Part shown: one piece after another, positions 10,402 to 18,780 of the stretch
How positions within the stretch are numbered: the stretch's first letter is position 1
How the letters are laid out: every line of letters starts with the position of its first letter
Source: Trinickia fusca
GTDB taxonomy: Bacteria; Pseudomonadota; Gammaproteobacteria; Burkholderiales; Burkholderiaceae
Assembly (NCBI RefSeq): GCF_003628145.1
Contig: NZ_RBZV01000011.1
Coordinates: 1-64,000, forward strand
Length of the DNA stretch: 64,000 nt
Reading direction: 5' to 3'
Program-made: the position numbers and the translations under genes
The notes under the pieces: model-generated
What the model was told of the DNA's origin: nothing
The model's input: the letters and a program-made list of their open reading frames with translations, nothing else
Database searches by the model: none

Positions 10402-11136
10402 TTATCGCGTCATTTGCACCGAACCCGACACGTTGACGGTCACCGTCGACGTGCCGCCTTCCATCGGTACCGGGGCGGGCGCCGCATTGCCCGGCGCCGC
10501 CATGGCGCGCATCGCGAACATCGGACGCGGCGGCTGCGTGCCGTTGCGGCCTACTTCGACTTCGCGAATCGTGTAGCCGCCGTAGCCGAACGCCCGTGCC
10601 GACGATTCCGCTTGCGAGCGGAACGAGGCGATCGCTTCGCCCGTCAACTTATTGGCGGCCTCGCGCTGCGCTTCGGGCGACAACGAGAACGAAACGTTGC
10701 CCACCTGCATCGCGCTGCTCAGCTCGCCCGCGAGCCGCGACGCTGCGGCGAAATCGTGCGAATGGAGGATGACCTCGGTCCGGCCGCGCCAAGCCGAGAT
10801 GCGGCCGTCGCGATCGGTCATCGGATAGATCGAGAACTCGCCCGTATGGGCGCTCACGTTCGTTGCGCCCTTCGCTTGCTTGAGCGCGGTGTTGGCGTGC
10901 TGGTTCAGCGCGTCGGTCAGCGAGGCCGGGTCACGCGCCTGCTGTTCGTAGAACAGCGTGATGTCGACGACGTCCTGCGGCACGTCGGTGCTTGCTTGCG
11001 CTGACAGCGACAGCACGCCTGAAGGCGGGCTTTGCGTGACCACCGTATCGGCATGCGCCGTCGATGCGCCGAACGCGAGCAGCAGCGCGGCAACGAGTGT
11101 CGGAACTGCCGACGCGGCAGCGGTTGTTCTTTTCAT
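10402..11136 (-). CDS. SIMPL (DUF541) domain-containing periplasmic protein
   Basis: This 244-residue protein has a signal peptide (MKRTTAAASAVPTLVAALLL, cut after AHA near residue 29) and a SIMPL/DUF541 domain, recognised by the pattern GVLSLSAQASTDVPQDVVDI near the start, the TNVSAHTGEFSIYP region, and the C-terminal SFRSQAESSARAFGYGGYTI. SIMPL proteins are periplasmic or outer-membrane-linked and mostly uncharacterised; some relatives have been tied to oxidative-stress protection. The gene is monocistronic in appearance, with the EVE-domain gene 42 bases upstream on the same strand. Confidence 0.82.
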   Translation of the reverse strand: MKRTTAAASAVPTLVAALLLAFGASTAHADTVVTQSPPSGVLSLSAQASTDVPQDVVDITLFYEQQARDPASLTDALNQHANTALKQAKGATNVSAHTGEFSIYPMTDRDGRISAWRGRTEVILHSHDFAAASRLAGELSSAMQVGNVSFSLSPEAQREAANKLTGEAIASFRSQAESSARAFGYGGYTIREVEVGRNGTQPPRPMFAMRAMAAPGNAAPAPVPMEGGTSTVTVNVSGSVQMTR

Positions 11137-11178
11137 GTGGAGGCTCCAGAAGGGGCGTGGAAAGGCGAGGCCTTGGTG

Positions 11179-11637
11179 TTACATGAGTTGTTCCGTGATG
11201 AAACGCCATTCGTCCTCGGTCACGGGCGTGATCGACAGGCGATTGCCCTTGGCCAGCACGCGCATGCCCGCGAGTTCGGGATGCGCACGCAACGCGCCAA
11301 GCGGCACCAGGGGTGTTTTCTTGACGAAGCGCACGTCGACGAGCAGCCAGCGCGGCGTCTCTTGCGTCGATTTCGGGTCGAAGTAGGGGCTCTTGGGATC
11401 GAATTGCGTCGGGTCGGGATAGGCGGTCGAGCAAACTTGCGCCAGCCCTGCAATGCCGGGCTCGGCGCAGCTCGAGTGATAGAACAGCACCCCATCGCCG
11501 AGCCGCATCGCGTCGCGCATGAAGTTGCGGGCCTGATAGTTGCGTACGCCGGTCCACGGCAGCGTGCGCTCGGGTGCGTGGGCGAGATCGTCGATGCTTG
11601 CTTCGTCCGGTTCGGACTTCATGAGCCAGTAGCGCAT
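11179..11637 (-). CDS. EVE domain-containing protein
   Basis: This 152-residue protein consists of a single EVE domain, a PUA-like fold thought to read modified bases in nucleic acid. It starts MRYWLMKSEPDEASIDDL and contains the hallmark GVRNYQARNFMRDAMRLGDG and VLFYHSSC segments that line the binding pocket, with WLLVDVRFV in the middle. The length is typical. The gene follows zapA and 6S RNA on the same strand, though a terminator at 11761-11787 separates them. EVE proteins of this stand-alone type are housekeeping-like in proteobacteria, and no restriction or defence partner is nearby. Confidence 0.88.
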   Translation of the reverse strand: MRYWLMKSEPDEASIDDLAHAPERTLPWTGVRNYQARNFMRDAMRLGDGVLFYHSSCAEPGIAGLAQVCSTAYPDPTQFDPKSPYFDPKSTQETPRWLLVDVRFVKKTPLVPLGALRAHPELAGMRVLAKGNRLSITPVTEDEWRFITEQLM

Positions 11638-11755
11638 GGGGCAATGGAATCAGTGCGATGCGTTGATCAAGGAGGGCACGAGCGGCGGTGGCGCGCTGTG
11701 CGGCACGTCGAGCACAGTGTAGCGGTAGCCGTACGCGAGGAAACGACGCTGCAAA

Positions 11756-11787
11756 TGAAAAACGGCATCGGTATAACCGATGCCGTT
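11756..11787 (-). terminator. Terminator behind 6S RNA
   Basis: A perfect 12-base inverted repeat (11761-11772 with 11776-11787) with a three-base loop is followed on the minus strand by TTTCATTT. It lies just after the 3' end of 6S RNA and before the EVE gene, so it should end zapA/6S transcripts. Confidence 0.8.
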
Positions 11788-11795
11788 GAATAAAG

Positions 11796-11970
11796 TCCCC
11801 GCCTTGGCCGCTAGGCCGGCATCCTGAACCGAGGGTTCAGAATTGGTCGCAGTTAGTCGCACTTCGGGTACATCAGACAGAGTGACGCGCACGCCCGTGC
11901 TACAAATTTCCGCAACCGTGCACATGGCATTGGTTCAAGGAATCTATGACCTTGGCGAACCAGGCAGGGA
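11796..11970 (-). ncRNA. ssrS: 6S RNA
   Basis: 6S RNA mimics an open promoter and sequesters the housekeeping sigma-70 RNA polymerase in slow growth. No gene is credible here, but the minus strand shows the 6S layout. The 5' end (UCCCUGCCUGG, from 11970) pairs with the 3' end (CCAAGGCGGGGA, to 11796) to form the closing stem, a large internal region lies between, and near the 3' side sits the GAACCCUCGGUUC hairpin comparable to that of Escherichia coli 6S. The length of about 175 bases fits. Its place directly behind zapA is the conserved proteobacterial location. Ends are estimated to within a few bases. Confidence 0.85.
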
Positions 11971-12007
11971 AGCCGTAAAACCTGTGATTGAAAACGACGG
12001 CTGCTCG

Positions 12008-12322
12008 TTACTGCGCTTCGTGCTGTGCAAGCACTGCATCGAGCTGTTCGTTCATTTGGTGCATTGTACGCCGGATTTCTTCCGCGGGGAACGCCTCGCC
12101 GTGACGCACGCTGTATTGCAGCTTGAGCAGTTCCGATGCGAGCGAGAGCGCAGCCATCACCGCGATGCGGTCGGTGCCGCGCACGTTGCTGTGCGTGCGG
12201 ATCTTCGTCATCTCCGCGTCGACGCGCGCGACGGCCTCGAGCAGCGCCGCTTCGGTTTCCGGCGAACAGGCGAGGCGATAGCTCTGGCCCAGAATCGAAA
12301 CTTCGATCTGCTTGGTCGTCAT
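12008..12322 (-). CDS. zapA: Cell division protein ZapA
   Basis: ZapA binds FtsZ and bundles its filaments at the division ring. The 104-residue protein begins MTTKQIEVSILGQSYRLACS, the usual beta-hairpin head, and ends in a long helix (DRIAVMAALSLASELLKLQY onward) that forms the coiled-coil tetramer. Its ATG overlaps the stop of the upstream ZapB-like gene by four bases (ATGA, 12319-12322), so the two are translationally coupled. 6S RNA lies 37 bases downstream on the same strand. Confidence 0.93.
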   Translation of the reverse strand: MTTKQIEVSILGQSYRLACSPETEAALLEAVARVDAEMTKIRTHSNVRGTDRIAVMAALSLASELLKLQYSVRHGEAFPAEEIRRTMHQMNEQLDAVLAQHEAQ

Positions 12323-12672
12323 GCATTTTCTCCGTGCTGAGTGGCCGGGCCGCTCGCTGCTTCGCCCGTGGACGGCGCGAGCAGATCGAGCTGGCTGTCG
12401 CCGTCGTACGGCCCTTTGGTGCTCGGTAGTTTTTCGAGGATGGCGTTCAGGCGCACCTGTGCGTCGTCGATCTTCGCGAGCAGGGTGTCGCGCTCGCCTT
12501 GCAACGCGTTGCGCTCGTCGCGCAGCAGCGCGAGCTCGGCGCGCGTGGCCTCATTTTCCTGGCGCAATTGCGCGAGCTGTTCCTCGAGCGCATGACGCGC
12601 CTGCTGATGGCGTTCGTTGATCGCGATCAGGCGGCCGATATTCTGTGACAGTGTTTCGAGTTCGTTGAGCAT
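12319..12672 (-). CDS. ZapB-like coiled-coil protein
   Basis: This 117-residue protein is almost entirely predicted coiled coil: from residue 1 to about 80 there is a heptad pattern rich in Leu, Glu, Gln and Arg (LNELETLSQNIGRLIAINER and onwards), ending in a Pro/Gly-rich tail. It overlaps zapA by ATGA. Small coiled-coil genes placed immediately ahead of zapA in betaproteobacteria are usually regarded as division-ring partners related to ZapB, but the sequence is of low complexity and the role is inferred from position. No membrane segment or signal peptide is visible. Confidence 0.75.
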   Translation of the reverse strand: MLNELETLSQNIGRLIAINERHQQARHALEEQLAQLRQENEATRAELALLRDERNALQGERDTLLAKIDDAQVRLNAILEKLPSTKGPYDGDSQLDLLAPSTGEAASGPATQHGENA

Positions 12673-12846
12673 CTGCTGCGTCCTCTAAAGACCCCGCATT
12701 TTAGCGCGGAATGTGAAAGCGTCAGGCCATTCAGTCGTATCGAGACGTAACGGATGGTCGCTTTTTTTGCGGTAATGCCTTCGATTTCGACAGATTCTGG
12801 CGATTCTTGACGCTCACGCACGCGCACTTCTACACTTGCGGCACTT

Positions 12847-13057
12847 TGGTGCCGTGCGTGTCCCCGTTTCGACGCGCGCGGTTAAACGGGAAACAGGGAG
12901 CGAAATCCGCCAGGATGAGCCAACCTGTGCTGCCCCCGCAACGGTAAGCGATGCGCCGTCCGCGTGAAGCGGCGGCGAGTTTCGGTCCAGGGCCACTGCG
13001 CACGACATGCTGCGTGGGAAGGCGGAGTCGATATGTCGTCAGCCCGGATACCGGCCA
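12847..13057 (+). promoter_or_regulatory. Cobalamin riboswitch
   Basis: This 5' leader element senses adenosylcobalamin or a related form and represses downstream B12 genes. The conserved parts are all present in order: GGGAAACAGGGAG near 12888-12900, AACCTGTGCTGCCCCCGCAA at 12922-12941 with GGTAAGCG after it, GCCACTG near 12992, GGGAAGGCGG near 13016, and the closing B12 box region AGCCCGGATACCGGCC at 13041-13056. It precedes btuC by about 225 bases. No clear T-run terminator follows it, so the mode of control (transcription or translation) is open. Confidence 0.95.
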
Positions 13058-13280
13058 GAGCGGGAGCGCAGCGCGTCTTGGCAGACGCCGCGCTCATGGC
13101 TTGGCGTGCTTCGCGGGGATGCGAAGGGTGCGCCGATCTCACCCGAAGACAATCGATGTCCTCCACGTTTTCTTTGCGCGCGGTGCCGTTCGGCTCGCTT
13201 ATCCGTACGACACCCTGCGGCGTAGCGCGTTCGTCACGATCGGCTGGCCGCGGCAGAAATCACCCAGCGGACCTGCCTCG

Positions 13281-14315
13281 ATGAATCCGCTCGCCTCGTC
13301 ATTGCGAGCGGGGATGAGCGCGCGCAGGGCGGCGCTCATCTGGCTGCTGCTGGCCGCTGGGGCGCTCGCCGTGTTCGTCGCCGCGCTTGCGCTCGGCAGC
13401 GTCACCGTTTCGCCCGGGCGCGTGCTCGGTGCGCTCGTGCATGTCGGTGCGGGCCAGGACGACGTGGGCGGCGCAATCGTGCGCTCACTGCGTCTGCCGC
13501 GCGCGCTGGCCGGCTTCGCGTGCGGCGCGCTGCTCGCACTGGCGGGCGCATTGCTGCAGGTGTTGCTGCGTAATCCACTCGCCGAGCCTTATGTGCTCGG
13601 CGTCTCGGGCGGTGCAGCCGCGTTCGCCGTGCTCGCGCTCGTCGCCGGATGCGCATGGTGGCTCGTCGATGTCGCGTCATTCGCTGGCGCGTTGGTGTCG
13701 ATCGCGCTCGTCCTGTGCCTGGCGCGCCGCGAGCTGTGGCGCGGGCAAGCGCAGGAGGCGTCGCCTCGTCTGTTGCTGACGGGCGTCGTCGTCGCGACCG
13801 GATGGGGCGCGGTCATCACGCTGCTGCTCGCGACCTCGCCCGACGAGCGCCTGCGCGGCATCCTCTTCTGGCTGACCGGCGATCTGAACGGCGCGACACG
13901 TCCGTGGCTCGCACTCGCGACGCTCGTCGTGGCGCTGGCGGTGACGGTGCCCATTGCGCCTCAGTTGAATGCGCTCGTGCGCGGCGAGGGGCTGGCCCAA
14001 GCACTCGGCGTGCCCGCGGCACAGTTGCGCCTACGTTTATTCGTGGTGGCATCGCTGGCCGCCGCGGCATCGGTTACGACGGCGGGCACGATCGGGTTCG
14101 TCGGTCTCGTCGTGCCGCACGCGCTGCGCCTCGCGTTCGGCAATGATCAGCGCATGCTCGTGCCGGCCGCCGCGCTCGCGGGCGGGGCCGCGGTGATGGG
14201 CGCCGATCTGATCGCGCGCACGGTGCTCGCGCCGGCTCAACTGCCGGTAGGCGTCGTCACGGCGCTCATCGGCGTACCGGCGTTCTTGTGGATGCTGCTC
14301 GGATCACGCCGATGA
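13281..14315 (+). CDS. btuC: Cobalamin ABC transporter permease
   Basis: This 344-residue permease of the FecCD/BtuC family carries corrinoids across the inner membrane. About ten membrane helices can be traced, with family signatures RSLRLPRALAGFACGALLAL, NPLAEPYVLGVSGGAA and the C-terminal TIGFVGLVVPHALRL, which contacts the ATPase. Earlier in-frame starts fall inside the riboswitch, so the ATG at 13281 is used. It has only a weak ribosome site but overlaps the stop of a 42-codon upstream ORF as ATGA. The gene leads btuC-btuD-cobT-cobS-cobC under the riboswitch. Specificity for B12, not a siderophore, is inferred from that context. Confidence 0.93.
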   Translation: MNPLASSLRAGMSARRAALIWLLLAAGALAVFVAALALGSVTVSPGRVLGALVHVGAGQDDVGGAIVRSLRLPRALAGFACGALLALAGALLQVLLRNPLAEPYVLGVSGGAAAFAVLALVAGCAWWLVDVASFAGALVSIALVLCLARRELWRGQAQEASPRLLLTGVVVATGWGAVITLLLATSPDERLRGILFWLTGDLNGATRPWLALATLVVALAVTVPIAPQLNALVRGEGLAQALGVPAAQLRLRLFVVASLAAAASVTTAGTIGFVGLVVPHALRLAFGNDQRMLVPAAALAGGAAVMGADLIARTVLAPAQLPVGVVTALIGVPAFLWMLLGSRR

Positions 14316-15139
14316 GTTCGCTCGCACCGCTTCCTACAGGTTCTCTGTCTGCCCAGCACCTGACGCTGCGCGCCGGCGCACGCACGCTGCTCGACGATTT
14401 CACGCATACGTTCTTTGCCGGCGAGATCTGGTGCGTCGCAGGCCCGAACGGGGCAGGCAAGACGACGCTGATCTCGGCGCTCGCAGGGCTCGCCGAGCCG
14501 GCCGCAGGGCAGGTGGAGCTCGACGGCGTGGCGCTCCACGCATGGCGCGGTGCCGAGCTCGCGCGGCGCCGCGCCTTGATGCCGCAGGACACCCATGACG
14601 CGTTCGCGGCCAGCGTGTTCGACGTCGTGCTGCTGAACCGCTTGCCGCATCTGGCCGGCTGGGGCTGGGAACAGCCGGCCGATCGGGCTTGCGCGCATGC
14701 GGCGCTCGAGCGGCTGGCGCTCGAGCCGCTGGCCGGGCGTAACGTGTTGTCGCTGTCGGGCGGCGAACGCCGGCGTGTGGCGCTGGCCGCTGTCCTCTGC
14801 CAGGATGCGCCGCTCTTGCTGCTCGACGAGCCGCTCGCGCACCTGGACTGGCATCACCAGATCGAATGCTTGACCGTGCTCGCGCAGTGGGTGGCACAGG
14901 TACCGCGCACGATCGTGTTCTCGTGTCATGACCTCACGCTGGCGCGTCGTTTCGCCACGCACGCGCTGCTGATGGACGGCAAGGGTGGGGCCTACGCAGG
15001 GCCCGTACGCGACGTGCTGAGCCCGACGCTTGCCAGCCGCGCATTCGGGTATCCCCTCGTGCTGATCGAGCAGGACGGCCACGAGGCGCTGGTGCCGGCC
15101 CTGCCGCATGCCGGCGCAAGCGCCGGGCCAGGCCGCTAG
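14312..15139 (+). CDS. btuD: Cobalamin ABC transporter ATP-binding protein
   Basis: This is the ATPase partner of BtuC, 275 residues. It has the Walker A motif GPNGAGKTT, the signature LSGGERRRVALA and the Walker B DAPLLLLDEPLAHLD, followed by the H-loop in VFSCHDLTLA. The start at 14312 overlaps the btuC stop as ATGA and is preferred over an in-frame ATG at 14288, which would overlap btuC by 28 bases. The matching binding protein BtuF is encoded on the opposite strand at 17758-18780. Confidence 0.94.
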   Translation: MSSLAPLPTGSLSAQHLTLRAGARTLLDDFTHTFFAGEIWCVAGPNGAGKTTLISALAGLAEPAAGQVELDGVALHAWRGAELARRRALMPQDTHDAFAASVFDVVLLNRLPHLAGWGWEQPADRACAHAALERLALEPLAGRNVLSLSGGERRRVALAAVLCQDAPLLLLDEPLAHLDWHHQIECLTVLAQWVAQVPRTIVFSCHDLTLARRFATHALLMDGKGGAYAGPVRDVLSPTLASRAFGYPLVLIEQDGHEALVPALPHAGASAGPGR

Positions 15140-15264
15140 CGGCGGCGATCCCGGTTTTACCGAATTGAACTGCAGGCGCATGTCCGGGTATGGTGACGCC
15201 TTCGCGCGGCGCGGATGGCAACGCCCGCGGGCCGTGTGCTATTTAGCTTGAAATAAGAAACAAA

Positions 15265-16320
15265 ATGAACGCTCCATTACCGTTGCCTGTCGTCGAACCG
15301 CTCGATCGATCGTTGCGCAACACGCTGAACCGACTCATCGACGCCAAGACGAAGCCGCCCGGCAGCCTCGGCACGCTGGAGGTCGTCGCGCGCCAGATGG
15401 GCATGATCCAGCAGACGACGCAGCCGTCGATCCGCCGCCCATTGATGATCGTATTCGCCGGCGATCACGGCATCGTGCACGAGGGTGTGAGCCCTTATCC
15501 GCAGGCCGTCACGTCGCAAATGGTCTCCAACTTCCTGGCGGGCGGCGCGGCGATCAACGTGATCAGCCGCGTGGCCGGTCTCGAACTCGAAGTCGTCAAT
15601 GCCGGCGTGGCGACACCGCTTGCGCCGCTGCCGGGCCTGGTCGACATTCCGATTGGCAGCGGCACGCGCAACTTCGCGCACGAACGCGCGATGACGATGA
15701 ACGAAGCCCGCGCGGCGCTGCTGGCCGGCGCCGCGCGCGTGCGTCATCACGCGGGGCTCGGCACGAACGTGATCGGTTTCGGCGAGATGGGCATTGGCAA
15801 CTCGTCGTCGGCCGCCTGTTTGATGAGCCGGCTCTGCGACGTGCCGATCGACGAATGCGTGGGCCGCGGCACCGGCCTCGACAATGCAGGGCTCGCACGC
15901 AAGCGCAACGTGCTCGCGTCGGCGCTCGCGCACCATCGGCAGGCGACGCACCCGCTCGACGTTCTTGCCACGTTCGGCGGCTTCGAAATCGCGATGATGG
16001 CGGGGGCGTATCTGGCCGCGGCCGAGGCGAAGATGACGATTCTCGTCGACGGTTTCATTGCGACGGCCGCGCTCGTCGTCGCCGATGCGCTCGAGCCCGC
16101 CGTGCGCGAGTACTGCGTGTTCGCGCACCTGTCGAACGAAGCCGGTCATCGCCGCATGCTCGACTACTTCGGCGCCAAGCCGCTGTTGTCGCTCGACATG
16201 CGCCTTGGCGAAGGCACGGGCGCCGCGCTCGCGCTGCCGGTGCTGCGCGCCGCCATCGCGTGCCTGAACGAGATGGCCAGCTTCGAATCCGCCGGCGTGA
16301 CGAGCCGCCCCGCACGATGA
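15265..16320 (+). CDS. cobT: Nicotinate-nucleotide--dimethylbenzimidazole phosphoribosyltransferase
   Basis: CobT makes alpha-ribazole phosphate from nicotinate mononucleotide and dimethylbenzimidazole, the lower-ligand precursor of cobalamin. The 351-residue protein is full length. It contains KTKPPGSLGTLE near the N-terminus, FAGDHGIVHEGVSPYPQAVT, a Gly/Ser-rich GEMGIGNSSSAAC segment, GRGTGLDNAGLARK, and the C-terminal LGEGTGAALALP with the catalytic glutamate. It lies 125 bases after btuD, and its stop overlaps the cobS start by ATGA (16317-16320). Together with cobS, cobC and cobU it completes the nucleotide-loop assembly needed to salvage corrinoids. Confidence 0.96.
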   Translation: MNAPLPLPVVEPLDRSLRNTLNRLIDAKTKPPGSLGTLEVVARQMGMIQQTTQPSIRRPLMIVFAGDHGIVHEGVSPYPQAVTSQMVSNFLAGGAAINVISRVAGLELEVVNAGVATPLAPLPGLVDIPIGSGTRNFAHERAMTMNEARAALLAGAARVRHHAGLGTNVIGFGEMGIGNSSSAACLMSRLCDVPIDECVGRGTGLDNAGLARKRNVLASALAHHRQATHPLDVLATFGGFEIAMMAGAYLAAAEAKMTILVDGFIATAALVVADALEPAVREYCVFAHLSNEAGHRRMLDYFGAKPLLSLDMRLGEGTGAALALPVLRAAIACLNEMASFESAGVTSRPAR

Positions 16321-17120
16321 GCGCTGAGCGCGGGCAGCCGCCCGTCGCTTTCGCGCGCGCGGCAGGCTTGCGCGCCGAGCTGCGCTACTTCTGCGCCGCG
16401 CTCGGCTACTTCACGCGCATTCCGGTACCGCGCGGCATCGGCTTCGCACCGGGCGACCTGGCTGGCGCGGCGCGCTATCTGCCGCTCGTGGGCGTGATCG
16501 TCGGCGGCATCGGTGGGCTCGTCTATCTGGCGGCACTGCGCGTGTTTCCGGTTTCGATCGCCGTGCTGTTGTCGATGGCCGCGACACTGGCGGTCACCGG
16601 CGCGTTTCACGAAGATGGCCTCGCCGATTGCTGCGACGGCTTCGGTGGCGGCGCTACGCGCGACGACGTGCTGCGCATCATGCGCGACCCGCGGCTCGGC
16701 GCATTCGGTGCGGTCGGCCTCGTGCTCGCGCTCGCGTTGAAATGGCAGGCGCTCGCAGCCTTGCCTCCATTGCGCGCGGCCTGGGTCATGTTGGCCGCAC
16801 ACGCTGCCAGTCGCACGCTGGCGGCCAGCTTCCTCGCGACGCTCGACTATGCGCGCACCGAAGGCAAGGCGCAGCCCGTGGCGCAGCGCATGTCGGCCGG
16901 TGCGCTCGCATGGGCCGCGGTGCTCGGCTTGCCCTGGCTGTTCTGGCCGGATTGGCGTGCCGGCGCTTGTGCGCTGGCGCTCGCCGTCGTCTGCCGCGTC
17001 TTGCTGGCGCGCTATTTCGTCCGGCGTCTCGGCGGCTATACCGGCGATTGTCTTGGCTTTGCACAGCAGATATTCGAGCTGGCGATCTACCTGACCGTTC
17101 TCGGATGGACCTCGTACTGA
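16317..17120 (+). CDS. cobS: Adenosylcobinamide-GDP ribazoletransferase (cobalamin synthase)
   Basis: CobS is the integral-membrane enzyme that joins adenosylcobinamide-GDP and alpha-ribazole (phosphate). The 267-residue protein has the family motifs LGYFTRIPVPRG near residue 29 and GAFHEDGLADCCDGFGGGAT, the acidic metal-binding stretch, followed by RDPRLGAFGAVGL, and several membrane helices. The ATG at 16317 overlaps the cobT stop, which settles the start; the longer open frame upstream is inside cobT. Its 3' end overlaps cobC by 16 bases, a further sign of one operon. Confidence 0.95.
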   Translation: MSAERGQPPVAFARAAGLRAELRYFCAALGYFTRIPVPRGIGFAPGDLAGAARYLPLVGVIVGGIGGLVYLAALRVFPVSIAVLLSMAATLAVTGAFHEDGLADCCDGFGGGATRDDVLRIMRDPRLGAFGAVGLVLALALKWQALAALPPLRAAWVMLAAHAASRTLAASFLATLDYARTEGKAQPVAQRMSAGALAWAAVLGLPWLFWPDWRAGACALALAVVCRVLLARYFVRRLGGYTGDCLGFAQQIFELAIYLTVLGWTSY

Positions 17121-17707
17121 TCCGCCACCCGGCGCCGGCCGTCGACGCAGGCGTGTGCTACGGCAGCAGCGACGTGCCGCTCCTTGATGCCGCTGGCGCA
17201 TCAGCGCAGGCCTTGGCCGAGCGGCTTGCCGAACTCGATGCGCCCCCGCCGCAAGCGCTGTGGACGAGTCCCCTGCAGCGTTGCGCGCAGGTGGCAGCGC
17301 CGCTTGCGCAGCATTGGCGATGCGCGTATCACGTCGATGCGCGTTTGCAGGAAATCGACTTCGGCAGCTGGGAGCGCAAGCGTTGGGATGCCATCGACCG
17401 TGCGGCGCTCGATGCGTGGGCCGCCGACTTGCAACATGCGCGCGCGCATGGCGGCGAGAGCGTTGCACAGTTCACGACACGCGTGGGGCAGTGGTTCGAC
17501 GGTTTGACGGCAGTGGGTTCGAGCGACGAGCACGTGTCGCATTGCCACGTCGTGACACATGCTGGCGTCATGCGCGCGCTGGCCTCGCTTGCACTGGGTG
17601 TACCGCTCCAGACGGCGCTCGGCTGGCCGCTCGGGATGGCGGCGATTGCCTGGCTGCGGCGCGAGGGAACCTCCGGCGCCTGGCGTCTCGTACATTGGAA
17701 CGCTTGA
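17105..17707 (+). CDS. cobC: Histidine phosphatase, probable alpha-ribazole phosphatase
   Basis: This 200-residue histidine phosphatase has the catalytic motif LVLIRHPAP near the N-terminus (the usual RHG has become RHP, seen in CobC-type enzymes) and the second catalytic histidine in VVTHAGVMRAL. The segment EIDFGSWERKRWDAI is typical of CobC/phosphoglycerate-mutase-like proteins. In this operon it should dephosphorylate alpha-ribazole phosphate or cobalamin phosphate. The start overlaps cobS by 16 bases. Family membership is firm; the exact substrate is inferred from context. Confidence 0.87.
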   Translation: MDLVLIRHPAPAVDAGVCYGSSDVPLLDAAGASAQALAERLAELDAPPPQALWTSPLQRCAQVAAPLAQHWRCAYHVDARLQEIDFGSWERKRWDAIDRAALDAWAADLQHARAHGGESVAQFTTRVGQWFDGLTAVGSSDEHVSHCHVVTHAGVMRALASLALGVPLQTALGWPLGMAAIAWLRREGTSGAWRLVHWNA

Positions 17708-17757
17708 CGAGGCTCACCCGACGGCTTCGCCTCATCGAACTCGGCAGCGCTCGACGC

Positions 17758-18780
17758 TCAATGTGACGCGGCTTGCGGTTGCCGCGAGCGTGCCAGTTCG
17801 AGGTCTTCGCACAACTGCGCCGCGCCTTGCGCCAGACGCGGGCCGGGCCGGTTGATCAAATCTCCATCGATGGCGAACAGATTGCCGCGGGCTACGGCGG
17901 TCAGAGTCGGCCACGCACGCCAGGCGTCGAGCGAAGGCAGCGGCGCGTCGGGCTTGGTTGCGCCTGCCTTGGCCGTCACGATCGCCTCGGGATTCGCGGC
18001 CAGCACGGCCTCGGTCGAGACGGTCGGCACGAGCGGCGCGAGTTCGCCGAACACATTGCGCCCGCCGCATAGGGCAATGACGTCGCTGACGATATGCGTG
18101 CCGTTCAACGTCATCAGCGGACGATCCCACACCTGATAGAACACGGTCACGCTCGGCCGTTGCGCGTAGCGCGCGCGCAGATGCGCGATATCGGCGCGAT
18201 AGGCGCGCGCGGCGGCGTCTGCGGTCGGCGAGGTATCGAGCAGCTTGCCCAGCCGCTCGACGTTCGTCGCGACGTCTTCGAGCCGGTGGGGCTCGCTATG
18301 AAAAATCGGGATGCCGAGCGCCTTGAGTCGCTCGAATGCGCGCGAGTCGTTGCCGTGGCGCCAGACGACGATCAGATCGGGCTTGAGCGCGACGATGCGC
18401 TCGAGATCGATGGCCGTGTTGCTGCCGACGCGCGGCAAGGACTTGGCGGCTGAGGGATAGTCGCTGTAAGAGACGGCGCCGACGAGCCGCGTTCCACCGC
18501 CGGCCGCGTAGACGAGCTCGGTCACATGGGGTGCAAGGCTCACGACGCGCGTGGCGGGTGCGGCGAGCGTGACCGTCGCGCCGGCATCGTCGACGACGGA
18601 GATCGCGGCTCGCGCAGGCGGCGACGAAGCGAGCGCATACGAGACGGCAAGCGCGCACGCGCTAGCAAGGCGCATGACGGCCGATCGCACGTGATGGACC
18701 CTTGCGCGGCCACCACGCCAGCTAGAGCGGCGAGCGTGTCCGGGGCGGCCGCCACGGACAGCGGGGTCGTCGGACATCAT
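17758..18780 (-). CDS. btuF: Cobalamin-binding periplasmic protein (ABC transporter)
   Basis: This class III periplasmic binding protein (340 residues) should deliver corrinoids to BtuCD encoded on the other strand. The mature part starts near AISVVDDAGATVTLAAPATR and shows RVVSLAPHVTELVYAAGGG, the SYSDYPSAAKSLPRVG segment, LKPDLIVVW, and a C-terminal TAVARGNLFAIDGDLINRPG, all typical of BtuF/FecB-like proteins. Two starts are possible. The ATG at 18780 overlaps the cobU stop as ATGA and has AAGG six bases ahead. The ATG at 18675 would give a more usual 24-residue signal peptide but lacks a ribosome site. The first is used here. Confidence 0.88.
   Translation of the reverse strand: MMSDDPAVRGGRPGHARRSSWRGGRARVHHVRSAVMRLASACALAVSYALASSPPARAAISVVDDAGATVTLAAPATRVVSLAPHVTELVYAAGGGTRLVGAVSYSDYPSAAKSLPRVGSNTAIDLERIVALKPDLIVVWRHGNDSRAFERLKALGIPIFHSEPHRLEDVATNVERLGKLLDTSPTADAAARAYRADIAHLRARYAQRPSVTVFYQVWDRPLMTLNGTHIVSDVIALCGGRNVFGELAPLVPTVSTEAVLAANPEAIVTAKAGATKPDAPLPSLDAWRAWPTLTAVARGNLFAIDGDLINRPGPRLAQGAAQLCEDLELARSRQPQAASH

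Noticed and set aside
11179-11637. EVE-domain protein as part of a defence system
   Set aside because: No methyltransferase, restriction or McrBC-like partner is adjacent; the setting is housekeeping.
11650-11925. A 91-codon minus-strand ORF before zapA
   Set aside because: It overlaps the 6S RNA and its terminator, with no protein-like pattern.
12951-13280. A 110-codon N-terminal extension of btuC
   Set aside because: It would translate the riboswitch; BtuC homology begins only at 13281.
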